Of a stretch of DNA of 64,000 bases, positions 63,566 through 64,000 are shown piece after piece. Below the pieces are notes generated by a model. The model was given only the letters and a program-made list of their open reading frames with translations. It searched no databases and was not told the DNA's origin. The stretch covers positions 2,287,131 to 2,351,130 of the forward strand of contig CM030936.1 in assembly GCA_018136815.1 (NCBI GenBank). The letters are read 5' to 3'. The position numbers and the translations under genes are program-made. Position 1 is the stretch's first letter; every line of letters starts with the position of its first letter. Origin of the DNA: Isochrysis galbana. Lineage: Eukaryota; Haptophyta; Isochrysidales; Isochrysidaceae.

Positions 63566-64000
63566 ATGCCCGTAGTCACCCCCGAGGAAAGCTCCATGAG
63601 CTCCCCACAAGAACCGCGTTCCGCGCTAGCTGCCGGCGCGCCCTCGCAGGCAATCTCCAAGAGTGAGATCAGCCTTGCTCTGACACGGCAGCACTCCTCC
63701 AATGTCAACAGGTGAGTGGGAATCTGCCTTCACCAGCCGCCAGCGCCCGCCCAAAAGCGAGCACTTTTCCCGCTGTGAATACAGGTGTTCGTGGCTGGGC
63801 ACGGTCCTCTGGGTTTGACGTCCGAGTTCAACAAGCTGGACGATTAGGAGGAGGAGAGCGAGGATACAGACTGGCGCTGCGCTACAGGAAGCGCAAGAGC
63901 GACAATACCTCGTACGAGGTGTTCTCGAACGACAAGCGGAACGGCAGGCACTGGACAACGCCGGACGAGATCACCGGTAAGGACAGGAAAGCCTTTCGCG
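63566..64000 (+). CDS. 5' part of an unidentified gene, cut by window edge
   Basis: An ATG at 63566 opens MPVVTPEESSMSSPQEPRSA, then SKSEISLALTRQHSSNVN. A strong donor (CAG-GTGAGT) lies at 63711-63717. Downstream, a coding-like stretch RYRKRKSDNTSYEVFSNDKR, then NGRHWTTPDEIT, runs to the window end in another phase; which acceptor joins them is unclear (a cag at about 63785 leads to a stop). It may be a host gene or the start of an element ORF. Confidence 0.35.

Overview
The window is nuclear DNA of a GC-rich, intron-bearing eukaryote, most likely a unicellular photosynthetic alga. Evidence: spliced genes with short introns (about 100-240 bp) for alpha-SNAP, a Qc-SNARE, Tim44, GINS subunit Psf3 and a SLC35A sugar transporter; two divergent genes whose N-termini look plastid-targeted; one GC-AG intron; and a heavy load of transposable elements. 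A haptophyte or another secondary-plastid alga would fit, but the sequence alone does not settle the lineage. I saw no rRNA or tRNA gene and no CRISPR array.

Layout. 0-6 kb: hAT debris, a hAT-like MITE, and a SLC35A gene lying between two inverted copies of one retroposon, one of them split by a complete hAT element. 7.6-10.7 kb: alpha-SNAP (minus) and a 2-oxoglutarate/Fe(II) oxygenase (plus) diverging from a CT-rich spacer. 11-22.5 kb: transposon-rich, with foldback elements in a 200-bp tandem array, a MITE, an AT-rich coding relic, a large minisatellite, a deleted chromovirus and a hAT element with perfect target duplication. 22.9-25.1 kb: divergent DUF1499 and alpha/beta-hydrolase genes. 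26.5-27.1 kb: Qc-SNARE. 27.6-28.9 kb: a second textbook hAT. 29.4-33.8 kb: a frameshifted MGQYF-type gene, an ankyrin protein and a secreted Cys-rich protein. 37.0-40.2 kb: a 1065-residue TPR-ankyrin-methyltransferase fusion. 43.5-45.1 kb: Tim44. 45.7-46.7 kb: a mariner/Stowaway-like element. 47.3-58.6 kb: LINE derivatives and gene-fragment-carrying elements around a GNAT-chromodomain gene. 60.4-61.8 kb: Psf3. The last 2 kb holds the start of a further gene or element.

The recognisable host genes are mostly housekeeping: Golgi nucleotide-sugar import and SNARE trafficking (SLC35A, alpha-SNAP, Qc-SNARE), mitochondrial import (Tim44) and DNA replication (Psf3). Several have polypyrimidine-rich 5' flanks on the coding strand.

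The most unusual content is mobile. (1) A 1.9-kb element with inverted ends sits inside a LINE-derived ORF and carries fragments of several unrelated genes, including leucine-rich repeats fused in frame to a segment resembling a family I know from giant algal viruses, and a cytochrome b561 piece; two partial relatives occur at 11.0 and 47.3 kb. (2) Seven retroposon heads share a short 5' hairpin whose stem differs between copies but stays mostly paired, directly before a CATGG start. (3) Several retroelements (two LINE copies, a chromovirus, a Ty3-like relic) are joined head to tail with their catalytic middle missing.
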